64,000 nucleotides of DNA, from assembly GCA_040954595.2 (NCBI GenBank), contig CM082586.2, positions 6,014,001 to 6,078,000 on the forward strand, written 5' to 3'. This document shows positions 32,724 to 42,457 of the stretch, in pieces (within the stretch, counting starts at the first letter, position 1; each line of letters begins with the position of its first letter). A program made the translations under genes and the position numbers. Under the pieces are notes generated by a model. It had not been told where the DNA came from. It worked only from the letters and a program-made list of their open reading frames with translations, and searched no databases. This DNA is from Balanoglossus misakiensis. Its lineage: Eukaryota > Hemichordata.

Positions 32724-33689
32724 TATTTGTGGGTTTTTAGTTTCCTCTTTTCCACCCGCACCTAGGCCTAACTCCGTATCATTCTCTGAACTGAGTTTAC
32801 GTCTTGCTAGTACTTCACTGTACTTCGAAATGTCACAGGTTTCTCTTTCACTACGCATGCGTGCTTTGCATTTCAATTACGCGGAAATGTTTGTCCTCAG
32901 GTAGTTTTCAATAGCACTGAAAATTTAGAAATTTTGAACAGCATGCCTAAAATTGATCTCAGGCCGTCGGAGATTTATTTCTTGCACGACTCCATCGACT
33001 GTCGTTTTCGGGACGGTAGACTACTCCTCGAAACATTTGATGAGTTGCTGTACGGCAAAAAATCTGTTAACGATATTCGGATCATTGCCGTGTTCTACTG
33101 GCAGGAAAAATGGTGCATTTACGTCGGACACAGACGACTCTTTTTGTACAAACGATTAGAACAGCTGGGTCTAGTCGACAGAATAGAAGTTCATGAGGTC
33201 CGGATCGACAGAATTGACTGGGACGTCGTCGACAAGAAAAATACGACGCGAAACGACGGGGTGTCCGTCGAAATACGCAACGACCACAACTTTGACGTTA
33301 AGTTAAGGAAAACGATTAACAAGTGGAAATCGTCTTTAAAAGGTGTGTATATCCCATTTTGTGTCATACTACATGTATTTCACTTTAGAACTTCAATTTT
33401 ACAGATCTCTGGACTGGTGGTTAGAAGCAAACAAAAGAAGCGAGATCTGTAACTTTAATATAGGGGCCAAAATGGCGGCCGCTTGTATTTCTCCCTCCCT
33501 ATAAGAGTGTGCATAAGACACACCAAATCGTTATTACTGAATCAAGTCTTCTTACGTTACGTTACGTTTACTTATCTTATATGTACCTTACCTTACTTTA
33601 CTTTACCTTACCTTACATTTAATAATTGAAGGAAACCAAAACCCTGAAATTGTTGGAAATAATTGCTTCTTTTGGATTTTTTTATTCGA
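32641..33689 (+). repeat. Tandem duplicated unit, copy 1 (contains gene A exon 1)
   Basis: From ATGACCTTGATGG to TTTTTATTCGA this stretch is collinear with 34651-35738. Shared parts: the AAGTTGAAGCAGT segment, the promoter-like block with ACTACGCATGCGTGCTTTGC, the complete first exon, the first part of the intron including a GCCAAAATGGCGGCC (copy 2: AAGATGGCGGCC) motif, and GTTAC/CTTAC runs. The left edge lies inside gene D exon 1. The right edge corresponds to a point just upstream of the exon 2 acceptor in copy 2. Confidence 0.8.
32943..33342 (+). CDS. ParB/sulfiredoxin-fold-like small protein, gene A, exon 1
   Basis: First coding exon (133 codons plus one base, phase 1) of a family member of unknown function. 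Domain landmarks: RPSEIYFLHDSIDCRF (7-22), LLLETFDELLYGKKSV (27-42), IIAVFYWQEKWCIYVGHRRL (47-66) and KNTTRNDGVSVEIRNDHNFD (99-118). It is about 89% identical to gene C. Its donor (AAAAG before GTGTGT) is intact, but the exon 2 that follows in gene C is not at the equivalent place here: the duplicated unit ends just short of it. The next compatible acceptor in the right phase is at 34153, so A may splice to the exon 2 that belonged to gene D, giving a 225-residue protein with a membrane segment. That joining is inference; A may also be non-functional. Confidence 0.65.
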
Positions 33690-34430
33690 CTTATCGCCAT
33701 AATTCTGAAAGAGGGTCGCTGGTGTGTCGATGCTGGACGACTATTTATCTTCAAAAAATTTGGAGAACTGGTCTTAATTGGCAGCATACCGGTGTGGGTG
33801 GTTAGGACCCCGGATGAAGACGCCGTACGTCAGAGAAACACCACATCCAACAGAGGTGTGCGTGTTTCAGTTCGTAATGACTTCCTTTGCGAGCACAAAA
33901 TGCGAAAAATAATCGATGATTGGCGAAGATCGGGGACTACCCGAGGTATTTGAAACATTATTGTAACTGATAATAATAATTTTTATTTTAGGTGCAGCAC
34001 AATACAACAATAGTGCAAATACGATCATTCAGTAAATATAAAGGCAAATATGGGACCACCATCTTATGTGACAGTTGACTTCTGGGATGTCTTTATTGAC
34101 AATAGTGAATTTTAATTCCAACCATAATGTTTTCGTGTACTCTTGTGTCCAGCAGGGTTTGCGGTCCCAGTGTCACGGTCGCGTAGACATGATCAAATCT
34201 CCGGTATGGGAACAAGAATTGGTTACCATGACACCGGCGACCAATGGAATAACTTTGGTGGCCCATCGACCAACACTGGTCATAGGTGGGAAAACGCACG
34301 AAACCGGCATTATAACCAGGGCAATGGCGAAGTTCAATGGGGGAACTTGTTAATATTTCTCATATGCGCGTTGGTAATGGGGGTGTTTTTGATCGGAGAG
34401 TTCGGTGAATGGATGCGGTCACTCAAGTGA
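33690..34430 (+). pseudogene. Gene D, C-terminal half and exon 2 (membrane-anchor tail)
   Basis: 33690-33945 encodes the second half of the family domain, LIAIILKEGRWCVDAGRLFI, then KKFGELVLIGSIPVW and NTTSNRGVRVSVRND, ending at a GT donor in phase 1. Against genes A and C about 22 residues are missing at the junction with the N-terminal fragment, and the two residues between Gly and Arg-Leu (HR of GHRRL) are deleted. After an AG acceptor, 34153-34430 gives an in-phase exon 2 with an Asn/His/Gly-rich stretch and then NLLIFLICALVMGVFLIGEF, a likely transmembrane segment, ending MRSLK. The first part looks defunct; the exon 2 may still be used by gene A. Confidence 0.6.
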
Positions 34431-34650
34431 CGAGCAAGACCGTCGTACTTTGTGGCACGGGTAGAAACACTTTGAAGATCCAGAAAGTTACGATTCGAAA
34501 AGATGATGTTCATGTCTTCATGAGGTTTGCACAATAAATTAAATTCAGTATCTGTAAACTTAAACGTGTTTTTGGTGTGTAAATTTCTCGACATCCGCTG
34601 TTGTGAATATTGCATTTAACCGACATAGGGGCCTAGACTGGACGTGTATA

Positions 34651-35738
34651 ATGACCTTGATGGTCGTGGCCGTTTAGTATATATGTACGAGTCCCAAGTT
34701 GAAGCAGTCACGGATGTGTAAATGATATTCGGGGGTTTTTAGTTTCCTCTATTTCCACCGACACCTTACTGTATCATTCTCTGAGGTCTTGCTAGTATAC
34801 GGCACTATACTTCGAAATGTCACCAGGTTTCTCTTTCACTACGCATGCGTGCTTTGCGTTTCAAATACGCGGAAATGTTTGTCCTCAGGTAGTTAATTTT
34901 CAATAGCACTGGAAATTTAGAAATTTTGAACAGCATGCCTAAAATTGATCTCAGGCCGTCGGAGATTTATTTCTTGCACGACTCCATCGACTGTCGTTTT
35001 CGGGACGGTAGACTACTCCTCGAAACATTGGAGGAACTGTTGTACGGCAAAAAATCGGTTACCGATATTCAGATCATTGCCGTGTTCTACTGGCAGGAAA
35101 AATGGTGCATTTACGCCGGACACAGACGACTCTTTTTGTACAAACAAATAGAACAGCTGGGTCTAGTCGACAGAATATCAGTTCATGAGATCCACCGTCA
35201 CAGAATTAACTGGGACGTCGTCGACAAGAAAAATACGACGCGAAACGACGGGGTGTCCGTCGACATACGCAACGACCACAACTTCGACGTTAAGTTAAGG
35301 AGAACGATTAACAAGTGGAAATCGTCTTTAAAAGGTGTGTATATCCCATTTTTGTGTCATACTATTTCACTTTTGAACTCCAATTTTACATATCTTTGGA
35401 TTTTAACTGAATTGGTAAGAACTGGCGGTTTAATAGAAGCAAACAATGTTTTAAGCGAGATCAGTAACTTCAATGTAGGGGCCAAGATGGCGGCCGTTTG
35501 TATCTCTCCCTCCCTTTATTAGAGTGTGCATAATACACACCAAATTAATCGTTATTACTGAATCAATTGTTTTTGAAAGTCTTCTTACGTTACGTTAGGT
35601 CACGTTTACTTATCTTACATGTAACTTACCTTAATTTACCTTACCTTACATTCAATAATTGAAGGAAAACAAAACCCTGAAATTGTTGGAAATAATTATC
35701 TCTTTTGGATTGCTTTCTTTAATAAGATTTTTATTCGA
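34651..35738 (+). repeat. Tandem duplicated unit, copy 2 (contains gene C exon 1)
   Basis: Collinear partner of 32641-33689. This copy continues directly into its own exon 2 at 35744, so it is the better candidate for the source arrangement, with copy 1 as the derived insertion into gene D. Confidence 0.8.
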
Positions 35739-35967
35739 TGCAGACACGTCTCGGGTGGATATTGAGGATGTGCAACCACGCTACCATGGCAACATAACGA
35801 CTTGGCATCCTTCACAATATAGCGACTCCCACTCCGGAAGAGAAGTCGGAATCCGTCACTCGGAATGGAATTATAGTGACACGATGAATGTCGTCACTGG
35901 AAGTCAAACTCAACGCCACTACCACACAGCATCCAGAAATTTCTCGTGTCCTTGTACCATTCTTTAA
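34935..35967 (+). CDS. ParB/sulfiredoxin-fold-like small protein, gene C (CaaX-like C-terminus)
   Basis: Complete two-exon member, 207 residues: exon 1 34935-35334, exon 2 35744-35967, phase 1 intron with GT/AG ends. Exon 1 holds the family domain with RPSEIYFLHDSI, TLEELLYGKKSV, IIAVFYWQEKWCIYAGHRRL (47-66) and TTRNDGVSVDIRND. Exon 2 is unrelated to that of gene E or D: it is His/Ser/Asn/Thr-rich (RYHGNITTWHPSQYSD, HSEWNYSD) and ends CPCTIL. The last four residues, CTIL, fit a CaaX box with Leu at X, which in general directs geranylgeranylation, and the Cys two residues earlier could be acylated; membrane attachment is inference. Function unknown. The start is a Met with CAGCATGCC context conserved in gene A. 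Confidence 0.78.
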
Positions 35968-38286
35968 GATCAGAAAAAAATGCGAAGAAAGTGACAATGG
36001 AAAGGAATCGTAACGGACGGTCTCTAACGTCTAGACTCGCTGACTTATAACCCCTCAGGATGTCTATAAGGATTAATGATTGACATCTTTAAAGTTATTA
36101 ATTGTTAATAAGTATACAGACGAACATTACTGATCCAACGTGACCTGTGAATGCGAAGCTCTGACGCATTCTTTGTAATTACAGTCACTTGATATAATTG
36201 TGATCAACTCCAGACTTGAGATGCGCTAGACATGATTCTATTTTTATTGTGTCTTTCTCATTTCGGCGGCTAGTGAAAAATGCCTTTTTTCTATTCCCAA
36301 ATGTTTTGCGGTGTTGTTTGAAATGAAAATCGATGTAAATTTCTGCCAATTGTGTTGAGCAATATCGCTTGTAATTTTAACATGCCATCTCCTTCAAATC
36401 TACTGTGATCCATCTATAGAGGGCGTCCTCGTCAGTCTCGCACTAAAAAGTGCCCAAACACACACTCGGCTTCCGCCTCATAAAATACAGGTGCGACCGA
36501 ATCAGTGTTACACTCGACATCTTCATCGGCTTATGAAAACATGTCAAAAAGCGTTTATTCACTTCACACTTCAGACGTACATTCAGGAAGTTCTTAAATA
36601 TGGCATGTCGTAAGTATTTCATGTAGATCTGTACCCAATAAAATTACAAAATATTTTCAAAACTTGGAAATATAATCTAAAGAGAATAAAAGGGTAAATA
36701 AAAAACATAGGAATACTTAACAATACTTTCCTGAGCCAACTATAGTACAGGTATAAATATATTTAAATAAGCTTAAGTACAGTTTTACATAATTACATAG
36801 TTAAGTGCGAAAGGTAAATGTTTGTTGACAAACAAAACAAAACTAAACAAAACAAAACAATCTACTTTTAAAAAGCAGTAAAAGTACAGCGAAAAACTAA
36901 TATATAAACGTCTTAAATTGCATTGTCATTAAATCAAACTTAAATTCAAAATTTAATGGTTACTATGGTACATGGTGCTGAAATCTTGCGTGTTGATCAG
37001 ATTGTGTGGATAAATGTACAAAGAACGTATCAACACACGACAGGCCGACATCGAGGAGGCAAAATGCCTCGCCCTGTTTACACCTAGGTACATTAGATAT
37101 ATATTACTGAAGCATGCCTTATGAGACTAAATTCTTGTAACAATCTCCTTCTGTCAATGTCAATATTTTTTCGCCACAAAAATTATAAAGTCTTTACTAC
37201 TGCGTTTTCTGAAGTCAATATCAATTTGATTTGATGCGCAAGCCTCTTAATATCAAATGAGCAATTATTTCGTTAAGTGTGCAATATTTTTGTTCGCTAT
37301 TTTGTAAATAACTAATTCTAGCAAGGCCAATAATTTTTCCACTGGTTATGACTTTTTGTGTGTACGGCACATTGTACCGATTTGTACGACTAGGACTAAT
37401 GAACTAAGATGATATGGCGAGTAACAGTGCGAAATCTCGCGTCATGCTATAGACGCTTGTTTTGTCTTTGAACGAGTTTTCAAAGTTGGGTTAAATCAAG
37501 CACGACGACACGCTGCTATCGTCCAGACACCATACAGCCTGTTATGTGCGTTTTTCTCTGCAAATTAAAACTGGTGTCCCTCAGCTGCTGGCCAGTCGAT
37601 CCAAAGCACCAGTTCCAATAAATCGCAACTATGCGTCAGACGTCGCTGACGACTGAAAGCGTTCAAATGATATAAGAACCGATTTTAATCTCCAGACGAC
37701 AGTAAAACTGCCGAAAAGTCAAAGTAGAATATTTTCACGACTGTGTTATTTTTACGACCGGTGTCACTTTGCTTTAGCGGGGCGATTGAGCTTTTAAAGC
37801 GGTAGTCTACATTTATGATTGGCAAGAACGCAGTGTCTAAACGTTACAGTTCAGAGAAGGCGGCTAATTATAACGGGGATAGCTTGTACCACAGTCCCCC
37901 AGTCACTTGGTTTGTATACGTACTGGCAAAATGGCTAACACGACAGACAGACGGAAAACGTGAGACCACTGAGTCTAAGCATCACAGTCAATGAAATCAT
38001 GTCATACTTTAGTCTGAATTGGATCACGACAGCTGTGATGGCGAACAAGAGAGCGCTCCGCTCCTTTGAATGACATTTATAATACATACCACAGCCAGAC
38101 AAAAACATATAAAACAGGCGAGTTGTTCGAACATTTTGAGAGTTTGAAAATGGTTGCCTCTTTTTAGATGGCGGCGTCTTCAATTTTCTGTCGATAGCAA
38201 CACCGCTCCCGAGACATCTTGAACCTCCGAAAAAAAGTCACTTGAAACTAGGCTAATGATTTAATTATTTTTTTGCGACCAGTCGG
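35968..38286. other. Intergenic stretch without recognised genes
   Basis: A+T-rich DNA between gene C and the 3' end of the BTB gene. Only short unsupported frames; contains an (AAAAC)n-like run near 36830-36860. Nothing else is recognised. Confidence 0.6.
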
Positions 38287-41200
38287 TCATTTAGACGCAT
38301 TCTCCCAGCCGATCAACGCTTTCTCGTCCACGGCAATTTTTAACAGCTTGGCCGCGATGTAAACCTCCTGCTTAGCATCATCCGGGACATTCATTTTATC
38401 GGTGTAGATGTAGTCCATGAGGATCCTGAGCGCACGCGCAGTGGGCGGCGGTTTGACGAACTCGATGCCGCGCCCTCTCCCGACGTCGTCGACGTGTTTG
38501 GTGTCTGCCGACAGCGCGTTCTTGATGTACTCGCTCTTCTCCTTCAGCAGCGACGAGTGCACCCTGTACTCGATGTCCTCGGCGTCCAGGCTGAAGTCCG
38601 GCTCGGTCTTGAACCTGGAGTCGTTGTACTTGATTCTCCGCACCTGGAACTCGACGTTGGTGTGGGCAGAGACGGCGACCGATGACGGTTCCTGTTTCGC
38701 CTCGATTTTGACCGTCTTTTTCGCTCCCTTGTCCTTCTTTCCTGTCTTCTCTTTCTTCGGCGAAATGTGCTAAACCGAGAAGAAAAAATATTAGTACAGT
38801 ATTCTGACCAGTGACCTCGCGTAGGGGCAGCACTGTATTCAATTTGCTTAGTTCTAAGGACGTTTTAAAAAATACTTTGTACACACAATTTCTGAAACTA
38901 CCGAAAAAGTCATAGGTTGTCACACTGAGACATTTAGGCCCCCAGGCTATTAGGGATATTTTTCAAGTAGTCGAGTCGCTGGTGAGCACTTTTTGACAGT
39001 TTCATAATAACCAATAGAATTTGTATGATGTGGATCAAAGTTGACCTTTGTCCCGGGAGGTCATGATCATTAGTCTGAAGTGTTTTTCGCACAGAAGTTA
39101 TTTTGTCTCCGAAACCTTCAGTTCCATATGGTACCCTAATTGTGGCCACTGTCCCGTAAAATCCCGGCGTGAACTTGTTTAGCAATGTCGTATTAACTGC
39201 AAGAAGAATCACGCATGCAGTGGAACTAAATATCACAGAAAAATATATTCCTGTTACTTTTATGGTCTGTCGTCAGAGATCTGGTGAATAAAACACCACT
39301 CGATAACATGTTACGTGTGCCAGTCATGATGTCATAATTTTTATGAGGAAGGTCAACAAGGGTCACGCGATTAGAGTACCCGGATTCAGTCGGTGTTATT
39401 TATACTCAATTCATATATTCATTTTTATTTGCGAATTTGAAAGGTTATAACAATTTGATGTTTTTGCTAATTCTCGGATGCAGACGAGACAAATATTGTC
39501 GACTTTACCAGTCGCACGGCCTTCAAATGTTTTCGGCGGTGACTACATCGAACATTCATTTAAAAAACAACAACTAATATACAAGTATCGTTAGTTTGTA
39601 TTATTCTGTCTGTGCGTTCTCATCATCACGATGTGACCTTAAAGTGACCTTCGCAGGTTTATGGCGTGTGAAAAGGAAGGCTTTTATTGAAGTAGAACTC
39701 CACAGGGCAATAACTCAAACCTTGACCCGAAACCGAAAGACATCCCTGTATCATTTACTACGTCTCCGTGATTTCAATAACGTGATGGAGTGTTATTCAT
39801 TCCGTTATGCGATGCTGTCGTATCATATTTTGTATCGGTTATGAAATAGGCCTTAAAATCTCAGTACCGACAAAGACGGGCGACTATCACACTGTGAATG
39901 CGATTATTTTTTATCTGTAGTGCATAATTTGCATTGGATAACAGGGTTGATTACACTTTTACACAGCAGTAAAAGTTGTTTGTTTTCGCGATGACCGCCG
40001 GAAAGCAGCGCTGCACTAAATGATAATTAGGGCCTTGATCTAACATAATTGTTGAATATCGCACAACGGAGCGAGCCCGTGTCATTTACAGTAATGACAT
40101 TTGGATGCAGGATACTACATTAATTTTTAAAGGTAATAAGACAATTGACATCCGCGATAGAGTAATTGTAATTAACAATCGGGATATTATTACTATTACA
40201 TGTAGTACGTAGAGAAGTTTACTAAAAATTAAAAACTGTGCGATTTAGATGTAATTGCTCGACGTCGCGTAGGCAGTTAGTGTCTGGATCATCGAAGCTG
40301 TTGTAATGTCATGACTAACCATACTCGCGAAATCTAAAAACCTTTCGTGCATAGTAAAGTTAATGGTTATGGTTTTCGCAAAATGCTGCTCTGCGTATCT
40401 GGAAATTTGCCAACAGCCGTTTATAATAAATGGGGACTGGCCGACGATCGACGGAGCACTAAATAAATGGGATAGTAAGTTGTCATATGGACTGCCGCGT
40501 GATGGTGATAGATCGTGTCACGGTCGACGCGGGGAAATAGACACGGCTTACTTCAGAAACGCGCGCGCGAACACAAACAAAACATTCTTGGAACAAAAAT
40601 GGCCGGAAGCGCGCGCCGTGATGCGTGAACTTGAGCGTCATATACAGCGTTCAGACAGTAGGTTTTGGTTTATGCGGTAACAAGCGTCGCGAAAGAATGG
40701 CCAATTTAAACTCGGTCGCATTCCTTGACACTTGACCTTACACATGCTTCGGGAGTTTGTAATGCTTCTACAGTTCTATCACATGTCTTTCTTGTGACCA
40801 TGGCAACCGAGCCAAGAAAGGCGATCACGCTGAACGGCGCGCTGACATGACCCAGTACTGGTAGTGGTCAGAAAGAAACCGCATGTTGACATGTTGTAAC
40901 CACGGGGTGGTTTTCCGAGCTAGTCAGCGGACTGTGATGAGAAAATTACGACGCGAGTAACTCGGCTACCAGACGCGGGGCCGAATGAAAGTGTTTACGT
41001 ATACCAACATCCTACTATTCATAGTGATGTCGAGTATAATTTTAAAGGGAAATCACGGTCGTTTGTTGTATGGCCATGGCGAAATAAAGGTTCTTTTGTT
41101 GACGTTTTCTGTCCACGTTTTTATCATTCAAGGGCGGTGGTACTGGAGAAAAGAAAACATGATGGTAATCGATGCAACGAGGTTGTTGACGAAAACACCA

Positions 41201-42457
41201 CACTTTCCAGTAGGTAGGCGTGATTACAACCTTCCCTGTCCCGTACATATTTCAATTGTAATGCGACAAGATGCGCAAATACACTCAAATTGCATAAGAG
41301 TAAACGTTTTAGGCAATTTCAGCTGTTTTCAACAAATACCTGTGGGCTACACCATAAAACGATACAGTGCATACACAAATTCCGTGTCATAGGAAATATA
41401 CATAATTAATGAATGCGATTTCATGAATTCCCTAAGTAGTCGACAGATGTGTTTTCGGCGACAAAAGGCCAACCCATCACGCTCTGCACCTCGCAATGTC
41501 AAGCCTGTTGCGATCAAATCGTCAATGAGTTAAAACGAAAACAGTTGCACATTATGTATCGCGATTGAATGCGGACATATGAATACTGAAAAGCGGAGTG
41601 TGGAATGGGAGTCGCCGAATACATGTATTTACAGTTTCAAAATGGCGACGACGTCTGTATTTGCTGATTTCTAACACGACCCAAATTGTCAGTCGGATGT
41701 GCGTCCGACAGTTGTCAACATAACGGATCGATTATTTTCTTTCTCTGGTGGGGGTTGTTGGTCCACAAAGATGGCATTGGGTTTGCCTCAGTGTCGATCG
41801 ATAGCGGCCGAAGGACGGTCAGCAGAGGGCCGCGCTTGGCCGTGTATCGCCGTCGTAAGCTGGGAGTACCTGCAACTGTGCTTGTCAATTTCACGGCGCG
41901 CGCGCGCGGTGATGGCTTTCTTAAGATTTAGACTGGATCCTATTTCACAGAAGATGGGCCATCCTTTAGTTCGTTTTGAATTTAGGGAAATTGAAAATTG
42001 ATAAATTTATATGGGTCTGGTACAGTAGACATTAATTTTGATGAGTGTGGGAGCGCTGCGTACGATGATCAGTGTAAATGTTCGCATAAATAGCTCTCTG
42101 CTACGTGGGTGGGGCCCATGAAAATTTGACATTAAAATTGACAAATACTGCATTCACGATCGCATCGTAGTCTTTGGCGAGTATTTTCGCATACATGTTC
42201 AGTTATGAAGTATCTCTTGTCTGTAGTAAATAACCATAGATGTAGAAATGCGAAAAAGGAGCAAAATGGCGACGATCGAACGCGAAGATACGCCGCGTCG
42301 CGATGAACAATATTCGACGTCATCGCACACTCACCTTCGCCTCCTCAGTAGCTTTGTTATCGGCGTCGGTCGTGGCTGCCGGTTCGCCGGAGCCGTTCTG
42401 CTCTACGGTAGTGTTCTCCTGTCGCCGCTTGGCCATCAGTTTTCGGTAGACGAACAT
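38287..42457 (-). CDS. Small BTB/POZ-domain protein
   Basis: 201 residues from two exons, 42457-42335 and 38769-38287, separated by a 3.6 kb phase 0 intron (GTGAGT donor, TTTAG acceptor). Exon 1 encodes MFVYRKLMAKRRQENTTVEQ and an acidic Ala/Asp-rich segment; a second Met at residue 8 (42436) is an alternative start. Exon 2 opens with a Lys-rich stretch (residues 45-59) and VKIE (61-64), a SUMO-acceptor consensus, then a BTB-like fold: PDFSLDAEDIEYRVHSSLLK, SEYIKNALSA, ALRILMDYIYTDKMNVPDDA and VYIAAKLLKIAVDEKAL. These follow the BTB order of strand, VHxxxL, YIYT and AAxLLxI. BTB domains mediate dimerisation and often recruit Cullin-3; no BACK, Kelch or zinc-finger part is present. The Lys-rich stretch suggests a nuclear role, as inference. 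Confidence 0.75.
38770..42334 (-). other. Long intron of the BTB gene
   Basis: 3.6 kb between the two BTB exons. Frames at 40363-40680 and 40985-41392 (+) have no recognisable motif or exon signals. Nothing further supported. Confidence 0.55.

Noticed and set aside
38396-38923. A longer frame over the BTB exon in another phase
   Set aside because: It is Arg/Gln-rich shadow sequence; the BTB motif appears only in the frame used by the annotated exon.
40363-41392. Two forward frames of 105 and 135 codons in the BTB intron
   Set aside because: No recognisable motif, no splice neighbours and unremarkable composition.
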